Source: Terracoccus sp. 273MFTsu3.1
GTDB taxonomy: Bacteria; Actinomycetota; Actinomycetes; Actinomycetales; Dermatophilaceae
NCBI RefSeq assembly: GCF_000383675.1
Contig: NZ_KB911823.1
Span: forward strand, 63,095 to 127,094
DNA: 64,000 nucleotides
Direction: 5' to 3'
This document shows positions 47,101-56,421 of this stretch, in pieces. The notes beneath the pieces are model-generated. The model worked only from the letters and a program-made list of their open reading frames with translations, was not told the origin of the DNA and ran no database searches. Numbering within the stretch: position 1 is the first letter of the stretch; each line of letters starts with the position of its first letter. The translations under genes were made by a program, and so were the position numbers.

Positions 47101-48763
47101 CGGCGAGGGCGGCCAGCTGCCCGGGCACAAGGTCTACCCGTGGGTCGCCAAGACGCGGCACTCGACGCCCGGCGTCGGGCTCATCTCGCCGCCCCCGCAC
47201 CACGACATCTACTCGATCGAGGACCTCGCGCAGCTGATCCACGACCTCAAGAACGCCAACCCGGCGGCGCGCATCCACGTCAAGCTCGTCTCCGAGATCG
47301 GGGTCGGCACCGTCGCGGCCGGCGTGTCCAAGGCGCACGCCGACGTCGTGCTCATCTCCGGCCATGACGGCGGCACCGGCGCCTCGCCGCTCACCTCGCT
47401 CAAGCACGCGGGCGCGCCGTGGGAGCTCGGCCTGGCCGAGGCCCAGCAGACCCTCGTGCTCAACGGCCTGCGCGACCGCATCGTCGTCCAGGTCGACGGG
47501 CAGCTCAAGACCGGTCGCGACGTCGTCGTGGCCGCGCTGCTCGGCGCCGAGGAGTTCGGCTTCGCCACCGCGCCGCTCGTCGTCTCGGGCTGCATCATGA
47601 TGCGCGTCTGCCACCTCGACACCTGTCCGGTCGGCATCGCGACCCAGAACCCCGAGCTGCGCTCGCGCTTCTCCGGCAAGCCGGAGTTCGTCGAGACCTT
47701 CTTCGAGTACATCGCGCAGGAGGTGCGCGAGCACCTGGCCTCGCTCGGCTTCCGCTCGATCGAGGAGGCCGTCGGCCAGGTCGGCAGCCTCGACCTCGAC
47801 AAGGCCATCGCGCACTGGAAGGCCTCCGGCCTCGACCTCAGCCCCATCCTCGCCGTGGCCGACAACCCGACCGGTGGCACGCTCCACCAGTCGGCCACGC
47901 AGGACCACGGTCTCGACAAGGCGCTCGACAACGAGCTGCTGAGCCGCGCCCTGTCGGCCATCGAGTCCGGCGAGCCGGTGCGCACCGAGATCGCGGTGCG
48001 CAACGTCAACCGCACCGTCGGCACGATGCTCGGCCACCACGTGACCAAGGCGCACCCGCACGGTCTCGCGGACAACACGATCGAGCTGACGATGACCGGA
48101 TCCGGGGGACAGTCCTTCGGCGCCTTCCTGCCGGCGGGCGTCACGATGCAGCTGTTCGGCGACGCCAACGACTACGTCGGCAAGGGCCTGTCGGGTGGCC
48201 GTGTCGCCGTCCGTCCGCACCGCGACGCCACGCTCGTGGCCGAGGACAACGTCATCGGCGGCAACGTCATCGCCTACGGCGCGACGACCGGGCAGCTCTT
48301 CCTGCGCGGCATCGTCGGCGAGCGCTTCTGCGTGCGCAACTCCGGCGCCCACGCGGTCGTCGAGGGTGTCGGCGACCACGGCTGCGAGTACATGACCGGT
48401 GGCACGGCCGTCGTGCTCGGCCGGACCGGGCGCAACTTCGCGGCAGGCATGTCCGGTGGTGTCGCCTACGTCCTCGACCTCGACGCCGACCTCGTCAACC
48501 GCGAGATGGTCGACCTCATGCCGCTGCGGCCCGACGACGAGGAGCCGCTCTGCGAGCTGCTCGAGGGCCACGTCAGGTGGACCGAGTCGCCCGTCGCGCA
48601 GGCCCTGCTCGACGACTGGGCGGCCGCGCGCGACCGCTTCACGCTCGTGCTCCCGCGCGACTACCAGCGTGTCCTCGACGTCCGGGCCGAGGCCGAGGTG
48701 CAAGGCCTCGACCTCGACGGACCCGAAGTGTGGAACCGGATCATGGAGGCTTCCCGTGGCTGA
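44198..48763 (+). CDS. gltB: Glutamate synthase large subunit
   Basis: Makes two glutamates from glutamine and 2-oxoglutarate. The 1521-residue protein starts with a propeptide; the nucleophile of the glutaminase domain is Cys30 in [10 protein letters not shown], which should become residue 1 after processing. The FMN/synthase domain includes [17 protein letters not shown] and [13 protein letters not shown]; the 3Fe-4S cysteines are in [15 protein letters not shown]. The C-terminal beta-helix ([14 protein letters not shown]...) is intact. ATG 44198 after AGAAGGAC is preferred. The 202-bp gap after lgt has a possible -10 (TATCGT, 44092-44097). Confidence 0.96.
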   Translation: MPPHTRTRALFSAHPENSGLYRREFEHDACGVALIATMRGTAGHDIVDHALTALRNLDHRGATGADPLVGDGAGILTQIPDEFFRATVPFTLPNSGAYAAGIAFLPPNPIERAAAKARIEEIAVAENLKVLGWREVPVEADLVGTVARDCMPFFEQLFVSSSIGRQVALGLDRLAFCLRKRAEHEVDVYFASLSSRTIVYKGMLTTGQLEPFFPDLSDHRFKSELALVHSRFSTNTFPSWPLAHPYRFIAHNGEINTVKGNRNWMHARESLLTSDIIPGDLERIFPVCTPEASDSASFDEVLELLHLGGRSLPHAVLMMIPEAWENHATMDPARKAFYEFHSTFMEPWDGPANVCFSDGTLVGAVLDRNGLRPGRYTVTDDGLVVLASESGVLELDPRTIVQRGRLQPGKMFLVDTEHGRIVSDEEIKSQLAAAKPYAEWLHAGLIRLEDLPEREHIVHTAASVARRQQTFGYTAEELRILLTPMARSGGEALGSMGTDTPIAVLSSRPRLLFDYFTQLFAQVTNPPLDAIREELVTSLGTYMGPEGNALSASPSHARQLVLDFPVIDNDELAKIVHINADGDLPGYATHVVRGLYDVTGGAAAMRDRLEEIFAEVSQAIRRGARFVVLSDRDSGRDLAPIPSLLLTAAVHHHLIREKTRTQVGLLVEAGDVREVHHVALLIGFGAAAVNPYLAMETVEDLVRAGEIEGVTPEKAVANLIKALGKGVLKVMSKMGISTVASYRGAQVFEAIGLAQPLVDRYFTGTVSQLGGVGLDVIAREAAERHARAYPPDGVHQPHRTLEVGGEYQWRREGEPHLFDPETVFRLQHSTRQRRYDIFKQYTERIDDQTSRLMTLRGLMGFRPTGVTGRLPVPIEEVEPVSEIVKRFNTGAMSYGSISKEAHETLAIAMNHLGGRSNTGEGGEDIDRLLDPERRSAVKQVASGRFGVTSLYLTHSDDIQIKMAQGAKPGEGGQLPGHKVYPWVAKTRHSTPGVGLISPPPHHDIYSIEDLAQLIHDLKNANPAARIHVKLVSEIGVGTVAAGVSKAHADVVLISGHDGGTGASPLTSLKHAGAPWELGLAEAQQTLVLNGLRDRIVVQVDGQLKTGRDVVVAALLGAEEFGFATAPLVVSGCIMMRVCHLDTCPVGIATQNPELRSRFSGKPEFVETFFEYIAQEVREHLASLGFRSIEEAVGQVGSLDLDKAIAHWKASGLDLSPILAVADNPTGGTLHQSATQDHGLDKALDNELLSRALSAIESGEPVRTEIAVRNVNRTVGTMLGHHVTKAHPHGLADNTIELTMTGSGGQSFGAFLPAGVTMQLFGDANDYVGKGLSGGRVAVRPHRDATLVAEDNVIGGNVIAYGATTGQLFLRGIVGERFCVRNSGAHAVVEGVGDHGCEYMTGGTAVVLGRTGRNFAAGMSGGVAYVLDLDADLVNREMVDLMPLRPDDEEPLCELLEGHVRWTESPVAQALLDDWAAARDRFTLVLPRDYQRVLDVRAEAEVQGLDLDGPEVWNRIMEASRG

Positions 48764-50213
48764 CCCCCAAGGCTTTCTCACCACCCGCGAGCGTGAGCTC
48801 CCGGCCCGCCGTCCCGTCCCCGTGCGCATCCGGGACTGGAAGGAGGTCTACGAGGAGCAGGAGCTCGGCCAGCTCCAGCGGCAGGCCGGCCGCTGCATGG
48901 ACTGCGGCATCCCGTTCTGCCACTCCGGCTGTCCCCTCGGCAACCTCATCCCCGAGTGGAACAACTTCGCCTGGCGCGGGGACTGGTCCGACGCCATCGA
49001 GCGGCTCCACGCGACGAACAACTTCCCGGAGTTCACCGGCCGCCTCTGCCCGGCACCGTGCGAGACGGCGTGCGTGCTCGGCATCAACCAGCCGGCCGTG
49101 ACGATCAAGCAGGTCGAGGTCACGACGATCGAGCGCGCCTTCGACGAGGGTCTCGTCAAGCCGCTTCCGCCCGAGCGGCTGTCGGGCAAGACGGTCGCCG
49201 TCGTCGGCTCGGGCCCGGCCGGGCTGGCGGCCGCGCAGCAGCTGACGCGCGCCGGCCACACGGTCGCCGTCTTCGAACGCGCCGACAAGCCCGGCGGTCT
49301 GCTGCGGTACGGCATCCCCGAGTTCAAGATGGAGAAGTCGGTCCTCGACCGGCGTCTGGACCAGATGACGGCCGAGGGCACCCGCTTTCGCAACGGGATG
49401 GACGTCGGGGTCGACATCACCGGTCGCCAGCTGCGCGACCGCTACGACGCCGTCGTGCTCGCGCTCGGGGCCACGGTCCCGCGCGACCTCGACGTCCCCG
49501 GCCGTCAGCTCGGCGGCATCCACCAGGCGATGGACTACCTCCCGCAGGGCAACCGGGCTGCGCTCGGCGAGCCGGTGGAGAGCCAGATCCTGGCCACCGA
49601 CAAGCACGTCATCGTCATCGGCGGCGGTGACACCGGTGCCGACTGCATCGGCACCGCCCACCGACAGGGCGCGGCGTCCGTCACGAGCCTCGAGATCATG
49701 CCGCAGCCGGGGGAGGACCGCCCCGGCAACCAGCCGTGGCCGACCTACCCGATGCTCTACCGCGTCGCGAGCGCCCACGAGGAGGGCGGCGAGCGCCTCT
49801 ACGCCGTCAGCACGACGGAGTTCGTCGGCGACGACGACGGCAACGTCGCGGCCCTGCGACTGACCGAGGTCGAGTTCGTCGACGGCCGCCCGACGTCCAA
49901 GCCCGGCACCGAGCGCGAGATCCCGGCCCAGCTGGTCCTCTTCGCGATGGGTTTCCTCGGCCCACAGGGTCCGGGTGTCGTCGAGCAGCTCGGTGTCGAC
50001 CTCGACGAGCGCAGCAACGTCCGGCGGGACAAGAACTTCATGAGCTCGGTCCCCGGCGTCTTCGTCGCCGGCGACGCCGGCCGCGGCCAGTCGCTCATCG
50101 TCTGGGCCATCGCCGAGGGCCGCGCCGCCGCCGCCGGCGTCGACGCCTGGCTCACCGGCTCGAGCTCGCTCCCGCGACCGATCGGCCCGAGCGACCGCCC
50201 GATCACCGTCTGA
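48756..50213 (+). CDS. gltD: Glutamate synthase small subunit
   Basis: Passes electrons from NADPH to GltB. The 485-residue protein has the N-terminal 4Fe-4S cysteines [18 protein letters not shown] and [13 protein letters not shown], an FAD Rossmann motif [15 protein letters not shown], an NADPH motif [13 protein letters not shown], and [20 protein letters not shown] 48756 overlaps gltB by 8 bp and follows GGAGG. Confidence 0.96.
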   Translation: MADPQGFLTTRERELPARRPVPVRIRDWKEVYEEQELGQLQRQAGRCMDCGIPFCHSGCPLGNLIPEWNNFAWRGDWSDAIERLHATNNFPEFTGRLCPAPCETACVLGINQPAVTIKQVEVTTIERAFDEGLVKPLPPERLSGKTVAVVGSGPAGLAAAQQLTRAGHTVAVFERADKPGGLLRYGIPEFKMEKSVLDRRLDQMTAEGTRFRNGMDVGVDITGRQLRDRYDAVVLALGATVPRDLDVPGRQLGGIHQAMDYLPQGNRAALGEPVESQILATDKHVIVIGGGDTGADCIGTAHRQGAASVTSLEIMPQPGEDRPGNQPWPTYPMLYRVASAHEEGGERLYAVSTTEFVGDDDGNVAALRLTEVEFVDGRPTSKPGTEREIPAQLVLFAMGFLGPQGPGVVEQLGVDLDERSNVRRDKNFMSSVPGVFVAGDAGRGQSLIVWAIAEGRAAAAGVDAWLTGSSSLPRPIGPSDRPITV

Positions 50214-50251
50214 CCGCCCGGCCGGCATCCGGCCACCCCGCCACACCCGGA

Positions 50252-50288
50252 CGTATGCCGTGTCGCCACCCCGGCGACACGGCATACG
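50252..50288. terminator. 16-bp hairpin after gltD, with CGGCATAC arms
   Basis: CGTATGCCGTGTCGCC (50252-50267) and its exact complement (50273-50288) form a 16-bp perfect stem with a 5-nt loop. It stands 39 nt after the gltD stop and must strongly terminate or stabilise the transcript. The outer arms are GTATGCCG and CGGCATAC, the over-represented motif described in the findings. Confidence 0.85.
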
Positions 50289-50362
50289 CTCATGATCACC
50301 CTGAGCCACAACGGATCCCGCGCCGACGACGCCGCGGGGCGTCCCACAGGACGAACCCGCGT

Positions 50363-50378
50363 GGTGACCCACGTCACA
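50363..50378. promoter_or_regulatory. CRP/GlxR-like operator before pyk
   Basis: GGTGA-CCCACG-TCACA differs by one base from the TGTGA-N6-TCACA consensus of cAMP-responsive CRP/GlxR regulators. If transcription starts at the pyk ATG (see TAAGGT, 50386-50391), the site is centred near -27, between the -35 and -10 regions, a position usual for repression. Confidence 0.6.
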
Positions 50379-50397
50379 GCACCCATAAGGTTGAACC

Positions 50398-51855
50398 ATG
50401 CGTCGCGCCAAGATCGTCTGCACGATCGGACCCAAGACCTCATCGCCCACCCAGCTCCGCGCCCTCGTCGACGCCGGCATGGACGTCGCCCGTCTCAACC
50501 TCTCCCACGGTGACCACTCCGTGCACGAGCAGGTCTACCGCGACTGCCGCGCCGCGAGCGACGCGTCGGGACGTGCCGTCGGCATCCTCGTCGACCTCCA
50601 GGGCCCCAAGATCCGCACCGGGCGCTTCTCCGGCGGTCCGGTGACGCTGAGCCCCGGCCAGCGCTTCACCATCACCACCCGCGAGGTCGACGGCGACGAC
50701 AGCATCGTCGGCACCACCTACGACGGGCTGCCCGGTGACGTGACTCCCGGCGACGTGCTGCTCATCGACGACGGCAAGGTCATGCTGCGCGCGGTCGAGG
50801 TCACCGACACCGACGTGCTCACCGAGACGGTCATCGGCGGCCAGGTCAGCAACAACAAGGGCATCAACCTGCCCGGCGTGGCCGTCAGCGTCCCCGCCCT
50901 GTCCGACAAGGACCGCGAGGACCTCCGCTTCGCGATGCGCCTCGGCGTCGACATGATCGCCCTGTCGTTCGTGCGCTCGGCCGACGACATCGTCGACGTC
51001 CACGCGATCATGGACGAGTTCGGCGAGCGCATCCCGGTCATCGCCAAGATCGAGAAGCCGCAGGCCGTCGACAACCTCGAGGGCATCGTCGCGGCGTTCG
51101 ACGGCATCATGGTCGCCCGCGGGGACCTCGGCGTCGAGATGCCCCTCGAGGACGTGCCGCTCGTGCAGAAGCGCGCCATCGAGCTGGCCCGCCGCGAGGC
51201 CAAGCCGGTCATCGTCGCCACGCAGGTGCTCGAGTCGATGATCGAGAACCCCCGTCCGACCCGCGCCGAGGCCTCCGACGCCGCCAACGCGGTGCTCGAC
51301 GGCGCCGACGCGCTCATGCTCTCCGGCGAGACGTCCGTCGGTGCCTGGCCGATCGACTCCGTGCGCACCATGGCGCGGATCATCGAGTCCACCGAGGTCC
51401 ACGGCTACGACAAGATCGCCCCGATGAAGACCAACCCCAAGACGGTCGGCGGTGCGGTCACCAAGGCGGCGGCCGAGATCGGCGAGGTCGTCGGGGCGAA
51501 GTTCCTCATCACCTTCACCGAGACCGGCGGCTCGGCGACGCGGATGGCCCGCATCCGTCCGCGGCTGCCCATGCTGGCCTTCACCTCCGAGCCGCGCGTC
51601 CGCTCGCGCCTCGCGCTCGTCTGGGGCATCGAGACCTACCTCGTGCCGCGCATGCACCACACCGACCAGTTCGCCATGCAGGTCGACCTCAAGCTCATCC
51701 CCGAGGGCCGCATCGCCGAGGGTGACCGCGTCGTCATCGTCGCCGGCTCGCCCCCCGGCATCCCCGGCTCGACGAACGCGCTGCGCGTCCACCGCGTCGG
51801 CGACGCGGTCAACCGGGCCGCCCCGGCCTACCGGCCGGAGGAGGTCACGAGCTGA
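50398..51855 (+). CDS. pyk: Pyruvate kinase
   Basis: Last step of glycolysis. The 485-residue protein has RRAKIVCTIGPKTSS, NLSHGDHSVHEQ, VDLQGPKIRTGRF, the catalytic IAKIEKPQAVDNL, the metal-binding ARGDLGVEMPLEDV, and ATQVLESMIENPRPTRAEASDAANAVLDG. TAAGGT at 50386-50391 ends 6 nt before ATG 50398, so the mRNA is probably leaderless, with the CRP-like site just upstream. Confidence 0.97.
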   Translation: MRRAKIVCTIGPKTSSPTQLRALVDAGMDVARLNLSHGDHSVHEQVYRDCRAASDASGRAVGILVDLQGPKIRTGRFSGGPVTLSPGQRFTITTREVDGDDSIVGTTYDGLPGDVTPGDVLLIDDGKVMLRAVEVTDTDVLTETVIGGQVSNNKGINLPGVAVSVPALSDKDREDLRFAMRLGVDMIALSFVRSADDIVDVHAIMDEFGERIPVIAKIEKPQAVDNLEGIVAAFDGIMVARGDLGVEMPLEDVPLVQKRAIELARREAKPVIVATQVLESMIENPRPTRAEASDAANAVLDGADALMLSGETSVGAWPIDSVRTMARIIESTEVHGYDKIAPMKTNPKTVGGAVTKAAAEIGEVVGAKFLITFTETGGSATRMARIRPRLPMLAFTSEPRVRSRLALVWGIETYLVPRMHHTDQFAMQVDLKLIPEGRIAEGDRVVIVAGSPPGIPGSTNALRVHRVGDAVNRAAPAYRPEEVTS

Positions 51856-51885
51856 GCTCGTCCGACCGCACGATCGAGAGACCAC

Positions 51886-51916
51886 GTATGCCGCCGGGCC
51901 CGGCCCGGCGGCATAC
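51886..51916. terminator. GC-rich hairpin after pyk, with CGGCATAC arms
   Basis: GTATGCCGCCGGGCC (51886-51900) is complementary to 51902-51916, giving a stem of at least 12 bp with a small GC loop. It lies 31 nt after the pyk stop. As at 50252-50288, the outer arms are GTATGCCG and CGGCATAC. Confidence 0.8.
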
Positions 51917-51972
51917 CTGCGTCCGGGGGAGGGGCGGGCGGCCACCGGACGCGGCTCCCCAGTCGTCACGGG

Positions 51973-51978
51973 TATGCT
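51973..51978 (+). promoter_or_regulatory. -10 element of the tRNA-Leu gene
   Basis: TATGCT lies 14 nt before the tRNA 5' end, suitable for a transcript starting near 51985 with a short 5' leader. A -35 hexamer is not obvious. Confidence 0.45.
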
Positions 51979-51992
51979 GGCGCGGCACTCCG

Positions 51993-52075
<83 letters not shown>

Positions 52076-52179
52076 CCGCTGGCCGCCCGTGACCCCCACG
52101 GCCGGCCCCGGGCCCACCGCGACGCGGGGATGACGGTCCCGAAACGCGCCGGAAACGTGGCCCCGGCTACGCTTTGCCC

Positions 52180-52881
52180 GTGAGCACTGACGAGAGCACG
52201 ACCCCCAGGCCGACCCCCGCCACCGCCGCCGAGGCCTCCGCGGCCCCGGCCGCCGCCGAGGCGACGCCGGCACCCGAGGACGCCGGCAACGCGGCGCCGG
52301 TCGGCAGCGCCACCCGCATCCTCGTGGCCGAGGACGAGGCGCTCATCCGTCTCGACCTCGTCGAGATGCTGGGGGAGCAGGGCTACGACGTCGTCGGCCA
52401 GGCGAGCAACGGCGAGCAGGCCGTCGAGCTCGCCAAGGAGGTCAGGCCCGACCTCGTCATCATGGACGTCAAGATGCCCGTCCTCGACGGGCTCTCGGCC
52501 GCCGAGCAGCTCCACGAGGCCAAGCTGTGCCCCGTCATCATGCTCACCGCGTTCTCGCAGACCGAGCTCGTCGAGCGGGCCCGCGACGCCGGCGTCATGG
52601 CCTACATCGTCAAGCCGTTCACCGCCGACGACCTGCGACCCGCCATCGACATCGCGACGTCGCGCTGGCAGGAGCTCAAGGCCCTCGAGGCCGAGATCGC
52701 CGACCTCGGCGAGCGGCTCGAGACGCGCAAGCTCGTCGACCGCGCCAAGGGCGTGCTCATGAGCCAGCTCAAGCTGAGCGAGTCCGACGCGTTCCGCTGG
52801 ATCCAGAAGACCGCGATGGACCGCCGACTCGGGATGAAGGAGGTCGCCGAGGCCGTCATCAACGGCTTTCCGGCGTCCTGA
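52180..52881 (+). CDS. pdtaR: ANTAR-domain response regulator, PdtaR-like
   Basis: A 233-residue two-component regulator that acts on RNA. A disordered N-terminal tail of about 45 residues precedes the receiver domain (ILVAEDEALIRLDLVEMLGEQGYDVVG; phospho-acceptor Asp in LVIMDVKMP; YIVKPF) and a coiled linker leads to the ANTAR domain (LVDRAKGVLMSQLKLSESDAFRWIQKTAMDRR). ANTAR proteins prevent terminator formation by binding paired RNA stem-loops. GTG 52180 lies 6 nt after TACGCT (52168-52173). M. tuberculosis has the same neighbour order (pyk, Rv1626, polA). The sensor kinase is not here. Confidence 0.92.
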   Translation: MSTDESTTPRPTPATAAEASAAPAAAEATPAPEDAGNAAPVGSATRILVAEDEALIRLDLVEMLGEQGYDVVGQASNGEQAVELAKEVRPDLVIMDVKMPVLDGLSAAEQLHEAKLCPVIMLTAFSQTELVERARDAGVMAYIVKPFTADDLRPAIDIATSRWQELKALEAEIADLGERLETRKLVDRAKGVLMSQLKLSESDAFRWIQKTAMDRRLGMKEVAEAVINGFPAS

Positions 52882-52956
52882 CGCACGCTCGGCCGCACAT
52901 CGTCCGGCAACCCGGTCCGAACAGGTCACGACACGGTCACTCATCGCGAGTTTCTC

Positions 52957-52986
52957 GTGACCCCGGCGCAGGGTGGGGCTTAGTCT
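52957..52986 (+). promoter_or_regulatory. Promoter of the liv operon
   Basis: GTGACC (52957-52962), an 18-bp spacer and TAGTCT (52981-52986) predict a start near 52993 and a leader of about 40 nt carrying the AGGAGGA ribosome binding site of livK. Confidence 0.6.
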
Positions 52987-53032
52987 CCAGACAGCCCTCG
53001 ACCGAGGGATGTGTGACATCAGGAGGACACCC

Positions 53033-54175
53033 GTGCGTTCTACCCTCAAGTTCGCTGTGCCGCTCGCGGTCGCAGCGCTTGCCCTCGGCGCCTGTGGCAC
53101 CAAGGGTGGCGACACTGCTACACCTGCCGCCAGCGGTGGTGCTGCAGCCTGCGGCAACTACAAGATCGGCATGTTCGGTGCCCTCACCGGCCCGAACGCC
53201 AACCTGGGCATCTACATCCAGAACGGCGTGAACCTCGCCCTCGACGACTACAACAAGAAGCACGGTGACTGCAAGGTCACGCTCGAGAACTACGACTCGC
53301 AGGGTGACCCGACGCAGGCTCCGGCGCTGGCCAAGAAGGCCATCGACGACAAGAAGGTCGTCGGCATCGTCGGCCCCGCGTTCTCCGGTGAGTCCAAGGC
53401 CGCCGACCCGGCGTTCAACGAGGCAGGCCTCGTGACGATCACGCCGTCCGCGACCAACCCGAAGCTCGCCGACAACGGCTGGAAGACCTTCTTCCGCGCC
53501 CTCGGCAACGACGCCACCCAGGGCCCCGCGGCCGCCAAGTACATCAAGGACACCGTCAAGTCGACGAAGACCTTCGTCATCGACGACGCGTCCGAGTACG
53601 GCAAGGGCCTGGCCGACATCGTCCGTCAGGACCTCGGCGCGCAGGTCGTCGGCAACGACACCATCCAGCAGAAGCAGACCGACTTCAGCGCCTCCGTCAC
53701 GAAGGTGACGAGCTCGGGTGCCGACGCCCTCTTCTTCGGTGGCTACTCGCCCGAGGCCGCGCCGCTCATCAAGCAGCTGCGCGACGCCGGCTGGAAGGGC
53801 ACGTTCGTCGTGGCCGACGGTGTCAAGGACCAGTCCTTCATCGACAACGCCAAGGACGCCGCCGAGGGCACCGTCATCACCTGCCCGTGCGTCCCCGCCG
53901 ACGTGGCGCCGGACTTCCAGGCCGCGTACAAGGCGAAGTACAACGAGGACCCCAACACCTACTCCGGTGAGGGCTACGACTCCGCCACGATCCTGCTCGA
54001 CGGCATCGCCGCCGGCAAGGACCGCTCGAGCATGGTCGACTTCGTCAAGTCCTACGACAAGAAGGGCGTCACGAAGCAGCTGAAGTTCGACGCCAAGGGC
54101 GAGTCGGCCGACATCAAGGTCTTCGCCTACAAGGTCGAGGGCGGCAAGATCGTCTCCGTCGGCGAGATCAAGTAA
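53033..54175 (+). CDS. livK: Branched-chain amino acid ABC transporter substrate-binding lipoprotein
   Basis: Captures leucine, isoleucine or valine outside the membrane. The 380-residue precursor has a lipoprotein signal peptide ending in LALGAC with the acylated Cys21 (a substrate of Lgt), then the periplasmic-binding fold IGMFGALTGPNANLGIY, VGIVGPAFSGESKAADPAF and YGKGLADIVRQDLGAQVVG. GTG 53033 follows AGGAGGA. It heads a five-gene operon and is separated from livH by a strong hairpin, a common way to make more binding protein than permease. Confidence 0.93.
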   Translation: MRSTLKFAVPLAVAALALGACGTKGGDTATPAASGGAAACGNYKIGMFGALTGPNANLGIYIQNGVNLALDDYNKKHGDCKVTLENYDSQGDPTQAPALAKKAIDDKKVVGIVGPAFSGESKAADPAFNEAGLVTITPSATNPKLADNGWKTFFRALGNDATQGPAAAKYIKDTVKSTKTFVIDDASEYGKGLADIVRQDLGAQVVGNDTIQQKQTDFSASVTKVTSSGADALFFGGYSPEAAPLIKQLRDAGWKGTFVVADGVKDQSFIDNAKDAAEGTVITCPCVPADVAPDFQAAYKAKYNEDPNTYSGEGYDSATILLDGIAAGKDRSSMVDFVKSYDKKGVTKQLKFDAKGESADIKVFAYKVEGGKIVSVGEIK

Positions 54176-54193
54176 CGCGTTCGTCAACGAAGG

Positions 54194-54226
54194 GGGGCGG
54201 TCGGAGCAGTACGCTCCGACCGCCCC
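54194..54226 (+). terminator. 14-bp hairpin between livK and livH
   Basis: GGGGCGGTCGGAGC (54194-54207) pairs perfectly with 54213-54226 around a 5-nt loop, followed by the moderately T-rich TCGTTCGGTTGG. As no new promoter is evident before livH, it probably acts as a partial terminator or 3' stabiliser within the operon. Confidence 0.85.
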
Positions 54227-54286
54227 TCGTTCGGTTGGCGCTCGAGCCCTGATCCCGCCCACCGCACCCGGCCCAGGAGGTCTTGG

Positions 54287-55276
54287 ATGCAGAACCTCAT
54301 CGACAACTTCTTCGCCTACACCATCACCGGGCTGACGATCGGCGCGGTCTACGCGCTCGTCGCGCTCGGATACACGCTCGTCTACGGCGTCCTTCGCCTC
54401 ATCAACTTCGCCCACTCCGAGGTGTTCATGTACGGCACCTTCGCAGCGCTGTGGGTGGTCATGCTCCTCGGTGGTCGGCCCGGTGCCGGGGTCGGGCAGG
54501 TCGTCTTCTGGGTCGCGATGATGTTCGTCGCCGCCATGGCGATGTCCGGTTTCATCGCCGTCCTGCTCGAACGGGTGGCCTACCGGCCACTGCGCAAACG
54601 CAACGCACCACCGCTCATCGCGCTCATCTCGGCGATCGGCGCCTCGTTCGTCCTCGCCGAGATCATGGGCCTGCGCAGCCGCATCACGGCCTGGGTCGGC
54701 CTCGACGACAACCTTCGTGACTACGTCCGCAACTCGCGCAACAACGCGGGCCTGCCGACGATCATCTCGCCGCAGCCGATCTTCACGATCGGTGGCTACC
54801 ACGTCACGAACGTCGACGTCTTCGTCATCGTGGGCGCCATCGCCATCATGGTCATCCTCGACCAGTTCGTGAAGCGCTCGCGCCTCGGCCGCGGCATCCG
54901 CGCCGTCGCGATGGACCCCGAGTCCGCCGCCCTCATGGGCGTCAACCGCGACCGCGTCATCCAGGTGACGTTCCTCGTCGGTGGTGTCATGGCCGGCGCC
55001 GCTGCCGTCTTCTACATGCTGAAGATCGGGATCACCCGCTACGACGCCGGCTTCACCCTCGGCGTCAAGGCGTTCACCGCTGCCGTCCTCGGCGGCATCG
55101 GCAACCTGCGCGGAGCGCTGCTCGGTGGCTTCATCCTCGGACTGGCCGAGAACTACGGGTCCGCCATCGTCGGCTCGCAGTGGAAGGACGTCGTGGCCTT
55201 CGTGCTCCTCATCCTCATCCTGCTCTTCCGACCCACCGGCCTGCTCGGTGAGTCCCTCGGAAAGGCGCGCGCATGA
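54287..55276 (+). CDS. livH: Branched-chain amino acid ABC permease LivH
   Basis: One of two membrane subunits of the transporter; 329 residues with about eight hydrophobic segments. Family sequence includes GLTIGAVYALVALGYTLVYGVLRLINFAH, RAVAMDPESAALMGVNRDRVI and AAVLGGIGNLRGALLGGF. A loop of about 30 hydrophilic residues (near DNLRDYVRNSRNNAG) is longer than usual. ATG 54287 follows AGGAGG; the stop overlaps livM. Confidence 0.94.
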   Translation: MQNLIDNFFAYTITGLTIGAVYALVALGYTLVYGVLRLINFAHSEVFMYGTFAALWVVMLLGGRPGAGVGQVVFWVAMMFVAAMAMSGFIAVLLERVAYRPLRKRNAPPLIALISAIGASFVLAEIMGLRSRITAWVGLDDNLRDYVRNSRNNAGLPTIISPQPIFTIGGYHVTNVDVFVIVGAIAIMVILDQFVKRSRLGRGIRAVAMDPESAALMGVNRDRVIQVTFLVGGVMAGAAAVFYMLKIGITRYDAGFTLGVKAFTAAVLGGIGNLRGALLGGFILGLAENYGSAIVGSQWKDVVAFVLLILILLFRPTGLLGESLGKARA

Positions 55277-56421
55277 GCACCACGACGTCGACCCCCGCGG
55301 CACGCAAGCCGGCCTCACCGCGCTTCAGGGAGCGGGTCAACAACCTGCCGAAGGCCGTCAAGATCCTCCTCTGGGTGCTCTTCGCGATCTTCCTGTTCCT
55401 CCTCCCGCTGCTCAACATCCCGTTCATCACGACCGAGGGCTCCGACTTCGGTGGCGTCCTCTTCACGGTCGCGACGTACGTCCTCGTCGCCCTCGGCCTC
55501 AACATCGTCGTCGGCTACGCCGGACTGCTCGACCTCGGCTACGTCGGGTTCTACGCGATCGGCGCCTACACGATCGGCGTCCTGACCTCGGAGCACGCCC
55601 ACATGGCGTGGGTCGTCGTCGTCCCGATCGCGATCGTCATCGCCATGATCTCGGGCATCATCCTCGGTGCCCCGACCCTGCGCGTGCGCGGCGACTACCT
55701 CGCCATCGTCACGCTCGGCTTCGGCGAGATCGTCCGGCTCACCCTCGTCAACTCCGAGTGGCTCGGCGGCGCGCAGGGCATCTCCGACATCCCGAAGCCG
55801 CCCAGCTTCGAGCTGTTCGAGGTCCCGAGCATCGACTGGAGCAGCGGTGCGCCGGTCGTCGACCTCGACACGACCTCGACCTTCCTCAAGTTCGGGATCA
55901 ACGACTTCGTGCCCTACTACTGGCTCGCCCTCGGCGTCATCTCGCTCGTCCTGCTCTTCGACATCCTCGTCAAGAGCAGCCGGGTCGGTCGTGCCTGGGA
56001 GGCCACGCGTGAGGACGAGGACGCCGCCGAGCTCATGGGCGTGCCGACCTTCCGGTTCAAGCTGCTCGCCTTCGCGCTCGGTGCCGCCATCGGTGGTCTC
56101 TCGGGTGCACTCTTCGCGACCAAGGCGGGCTTCATCTCACCCGACAGCTTCCAGCTGCTGCTCTCGATCCTGTTCCTGGCGGCGGTCGTCGTCGGTGGCG
56201 CCGGGAACCGCTGGGGTGTCATCGTCGGTGCGATCGTGGTCAGCTACTTCCCGGAGCGCTTCCGTGAGTTCGCGGACTTCCGCGTCCTCGTCTTCGGTCT
56301 CGCACTCATGCTGCTCGCGATCTTCCGCCCCCAGGGCCTGCTGCCTCCGAGGCGTACGGTCCGCGCCAAGCGGGCGGACGAGAGACAGGCCGTCCTCGAG
56401 GAAGGAGATGCCCATGTCTGA
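55273..56421 (+). CDS. livM: Branched-chain amino acid ABC permease LivM
   Basis: The second membrane subunit, 382 residues. It has a hydrophilic N-terminus, then about ten hydrophobic segments with NIVVGYAGLLDLGYVGFYAIGAY, RGDYLAIVTLGFGEIVRL and the EAA-like WEATREDEDAAELMGVPTFRFKLLAFALG that contacts the ATPases. ATG 55273 overlaps livH (ATGA) and the end overlaps livG. Confidence 0.94.
   Translation: MSTTTSTPAARKPASPRFRERVNNLPKAVKILLWVLFAIFLFLLPLLNIPFITTEGSDFGGVLFTVATYVLVALGLNIVVGYAGLLDLGYVGFYAIGAYTIGVLTSEHAHMAWVVVVPIAIVIAMISGIILGAPTLRVRGDYLAIVTLGFGEIVRLTLVNSEWLGGAQGISDIPKPPSFELFEVPSIDWSSGAPVVDLDTTSTFLKFGINDFVPYYWLALGVISLVLLFDILVKSSRVGRAWEATREDEDAAELMGVPTFRFKLLAFALGAAIGGLSGALFATKAGFISPDSFQLLLSILFLAAVVVGGAGNRWGVIVGAIVVSYFPERFREFADFRVLVFGLALMLLAIFRPQGLLPPRRTVRAKRADERQAVLEEGDAHV

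Noticed and set aside
45809-48829. Very long open frame antisense to gltB, and similar long antisense frames elsewhere
   Set aside because: High GC makes stop codons rare in antisense frames. The translation is Arg/Val/Asp-rich without motifs, while the sense strand is a complete GltB.
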